The notes beneath the pieces were generated by a model. It saw only the letters and a program-made list of their open reading frames with translations. It ran no database searches and was not told the origin of the DNA. From NCBI RefSeq assembly GCF_014805625.2, contig NW_023998416.1, positions 34,580,750 through 34,644,749 on the forward strand: a stretch of DNA of 64,000 bases. The letters are read 5' to 3'. How positions within the stretch are numbered: position 1 is the first letter of the stretch; the number at the start of each line of letters is the position of its first letter. Made by a program: the position numbers and the translations under genes. Source of the DNA: Glossina fuscipes (lineage: Eukaryota; Arthropoda; Insecta; Diptera; Glossinidae). This document shows, piece by piece, positions 61,046-64,000 of the stretch.

Positions 61046-64000
61046 TTTAATTTAATTACTTATACAATTTTTTATGTTGATCTACACTACACTATTCTTA
61101 ATAAACTTTCGCCTTATATGCACTAACTGTTCTCGATTTATTTTTGTCGATACGTTTGCATAAATTTTTAAATATCGAAGAATTTTACCGTCGGTGCTTT
61201 AGACATTTTATTTTTCCACAATATTTTTCAATTTTGTTTCTCAGACTCTTTAATTACTGTAACACAAAAACAGGCTCTCATATGCAAATTACTTTGATAA
61301 TGAAAACAACGTAAGATGATAATAACAAAAATAAGCAAAAAAAAAAAAAAAAAAAAAACCAATACTTGAAACACTTCTGGTTTATTTTAACAGATTTGCT
61401 TGTAAAACGCGCGCCTCTTTCGTTTTTTAGCAGCAGAATTGCTTTTTAATTAAAACTACTTTAAAACAGTAAACTAAGCGCTTGCAACGGAACGATTTGA
61501 TGACAAACAATTGAATGAAGCATTTGACCAAATAAATAAAACTATTTGTGTTTTCGCTCTTTTAACTATTTAAGAAATGAATAAGAAGCATAAACTTGTA
61601 TCGAAGAGGACAAGTTTCTCTTTATATACTAAAATATTCGTATAAGAATTGTAAACAAAATGCAACTACTCAACGCTAACAGACATAAAAAAGAGAAAAT
61701 ATCTGCTGATCGTAGCAGTGCTGCTAATATGCAATTTAAGCGATTTTTGTTAAAAAAGCAAACATTTTCAATCTCAATTAGTAATAACTATAACAGTTTA
61801 GAACGATTAAATGTAACTTACCTATAGTTATTAACTTATTTTATTCAGTTCGTCTAACACGCGCAGCAAAGAATGCAGAATGCAAATGGAAGAAGAGAAT
61901 ACAGTCTTACGCAAATAATTGAATGCAAAAAAAAGAAGAGAAGGCAAGCAAAAGCAAGACGCAAGACGCAAGACGTACGATATAATATTTCTCAAAAAAA
62001 CATTTATCTGGCTTAAAATGAATTTTTTCTTGCGTTTCTAATAAGCTCTAATTATTATATCTTAAGTGCGTTTGGCACGCCTAACATATTTCCTATTATT
62101 ATTATTTTTTTTTTTCTTCAAATCACCAATCACTGAGGGGAAGTGTCTTAATCGTGTAACACGAAGAAGAAGAAGTGAAAAAAGCGACAGATGTAAGGAG
62201 ATGACCGCAGCTTATGTGCGCCCAATCGATAAGTATTACGCCTTACTACCGCACTGAGCTTTGAACCCGCGAATATTGACTTGTTAGCCGCGATTCTTAT
62301 TTCTTGCTTGCTATTGCTCATTTTGTCGACTAACAACCCGATGGTCGTTGATTGAAGTCTGCAATGCGGCATAATTTAGACTTACATCTTGTCGCTGTGG
62401 CTAAATTAATTATAATAACAATAATGAAATGACAAATTTCCTGTAAATGGGATATAGATGGGATAAATGCCCACAAATGCTACTGCCTATAAATATCCAC
62501 ATCTATAAACATTTGATATAAGAAAAATTGAAGAACAATATCACTTCCCGCGAAACGTCCTTAACTATGTAGCTCTTTGCTGAATAGAAAAATTTTGAGA
62601 TTAAGGTTTCGAAGTTGCAATAGGAGAGAGACTGTATTTACATTCTTTGACTTTCAAGGTGAATTTCAAAATTTTACAAGGCTCTCTCTCTCTCTCTCTA
62701 GCAAGGGTAAGTTTAGATTAAATAAGAATATTTAACTGAAATTAACTCAAATTAATTCAAAAGTTATTGAATAAGGAAAATTTTTTTTTTTTTTTTAATA
62801 TATATTTGAATGGAATGCTATAAAACTTATAAGCAAAACACATAAAGCGCTAAAGTCGCATTATTGCAAAGAGTATTCGTTTCCTTAGTGTACAATTTTT
62901 ACTTTGACGGTCGTTACATAAGAAATATACAGGAAAGTAAATTTTACTCTCAGAAATAGAATCTTCGGTAACGACTGTAAAAACATGAAGGCCATGGAGG
63001 GTTTGATTTTTAGAAAATCGATCCGACACATAATCTCTAAAAGCATTTTGTACAACGCGTTATACAAGTAATTAAAAAGTTTTCTTACTCACGGGTAAAT
63101 TGACATTTTTTTCTTTAACTTTTTGGCTTAAGAGACATTTTTTTTTAAACTTTTTATACTCAACACTTTTATTTCATTATCTCCTCTTAAAACACACGTA
63201 AACATCTCAGTTCCCGCACAATTTCGTCGATTGTTTTCTGGAGATTTTTATAATACTTAACGGCTTTCTCGCTTCGCTTACCTTTAATCGCCTTGTCATG
63301 TTAATTCTTCTTATCACAAACAGCTGTTCATAGATATCTATAATAAATAAATCTCTTCAGTTTTTAAGCGGCTCTCTTTATATCTCTTACAGAGCCTAAC
63401 TGTTCTTTTCCAGGAACGTTCAATTAATATATGCAATAAGTGCCACATAACGTGAGATAAGGGAAAGGGAAATTATTTACGTTTCATAAATAAATAAATC
63501 AATTTAATCTTATCTTGTGATAGTTTTTGTGTTTTTGTTTATTGACTGGTTTATGGGCGGGGCGAAATTTTAAATGTTTTAAAAAGATCGGTTCTCGAAA
63601 TTCAACGTGGAATCGCAGTACACCTATTTTAAATGCATTAAATAGCTTGGCAAGTGCGAAAGGCAAATATTAATAAAAAATATTTCAAACCCAATCCTAT
63701 CAGGCCCATAGAAATTTTGAAAGCCATGAAATCAATTGTGTTGTCCTTCCTTAAAAAGGGACGCTCTTCAGGAACGCTTGGCTGCAACAACAGTTTGGCT
63801 TCAGTTTGCAGTCAAAAAGAAAAATTTGGCCTGATAATATGAGAAACAGTTCGAAAAATAGATCTCCTAGGCCCAACGTTCGTACGGTTAATTTCTATGT
63901 TAAATTGGGTCGACTTTCGTCCGTTCATATAAAAGCTAATTTTTCGTAGGAATAATTTTAGAGGAGAAAGCCCAAAACGTGGCCTATTCGTGGCCTAAAT
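61046..64000. other. spz3 5' flank, no further gene seen
   Basis: It contains the spz3 leader and probably its promoter, an A22 run at 61337-61358, a CT array at 62682-62699 and AT-rich DNA. No exon with a credible signal peptide could be joined in frame to exon 1. Confidence 0.5.
62682..62699. repeat. CT dinucleotide array
   Basis: Nine CT units upstream of spz3. GA/CT arrays upstream of fly genes can bind GAGA factor, but the position relative to the transcription start is unknown here. Confidence 0.7.

Noticed and set aside
62230..62300. GGTTCAAAGC on the minus strand resembling a tRNA B box
   Set aside because: No acceptor or anticodon arm can be folded around it.
1..64000. CRISPR arrays, operons, Shine-Dalgarno sites, integrons
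   Set aside because: No such structures were seen. The DNA is eukaryotic, with spliced genes and pol III tRNA units.

Overview
The window reads as nuclear DNA of a higher fly. It is AT-rich, full of microsatellites and decayed repeats, and carries long stretches without genes. Two recognisable protein genes lie on the minus strand with short conserved exons between large introns. They are the proctolin neuropeptide precursor (Proct) and a Spaetzle-family neurotrophin-like ligand best matched to spz3. From memory these are near-consecutive gene models in Drosophila (CG7105 and CG7104), so the pair looks like conserved microsynteny. Intron sizes and the repeat style suggest a tephritid fruit fly or a relative, but the species is inference.

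Layout: 1-10.5 kb is repeat-bearing non-coding DNA. Proct occupies 11.04-16.65 kb, with exon 2 at 11036-11215 and the signal-peptide/proctolin exon at 16519-16653. Its 5.3 kb intron holds a dead mariner transposase fossil. From 16.9 to 26.4 kb I see no gene. From 26.4 to 50.3 kb runs a tRNA cluster: five Val-AAC, two Lys-TTT and four Gly-GCC genes that look intact, one Lys pseudogene, and one fainter Lys-like relic. spz3 spans 42.79-61.05 kb in six coding exons of 985, 134, 125, 324, 126 and 157 bp. These join in one frame to 616 codons, and the product ends in a cysteine-rich Spaetzle knot. Three of the Gly tRNA genes and the Lys pseudogene sit inside spz3 introns. The last 3 kb is the spz3 upstream flank.

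The two protein genes both encode secreted signals: a myostimulatory pentapeptide, and a Toll-ligand-type growth factor with two furin-like sites. Nothing in the sequence says they act together.

Nothing here looks like a new molecular system. The points most worth checking are the full spz3 exon model, the lack of an evident signal peptide on its first exon, an in-frame 75 bp intron just before the cystine knot, tRNA genes nested in antisense orientation, the rearranged Lys tRNA pseudogene, and a 99 bp GC-rich insert flanked by a 15 bp duplication.
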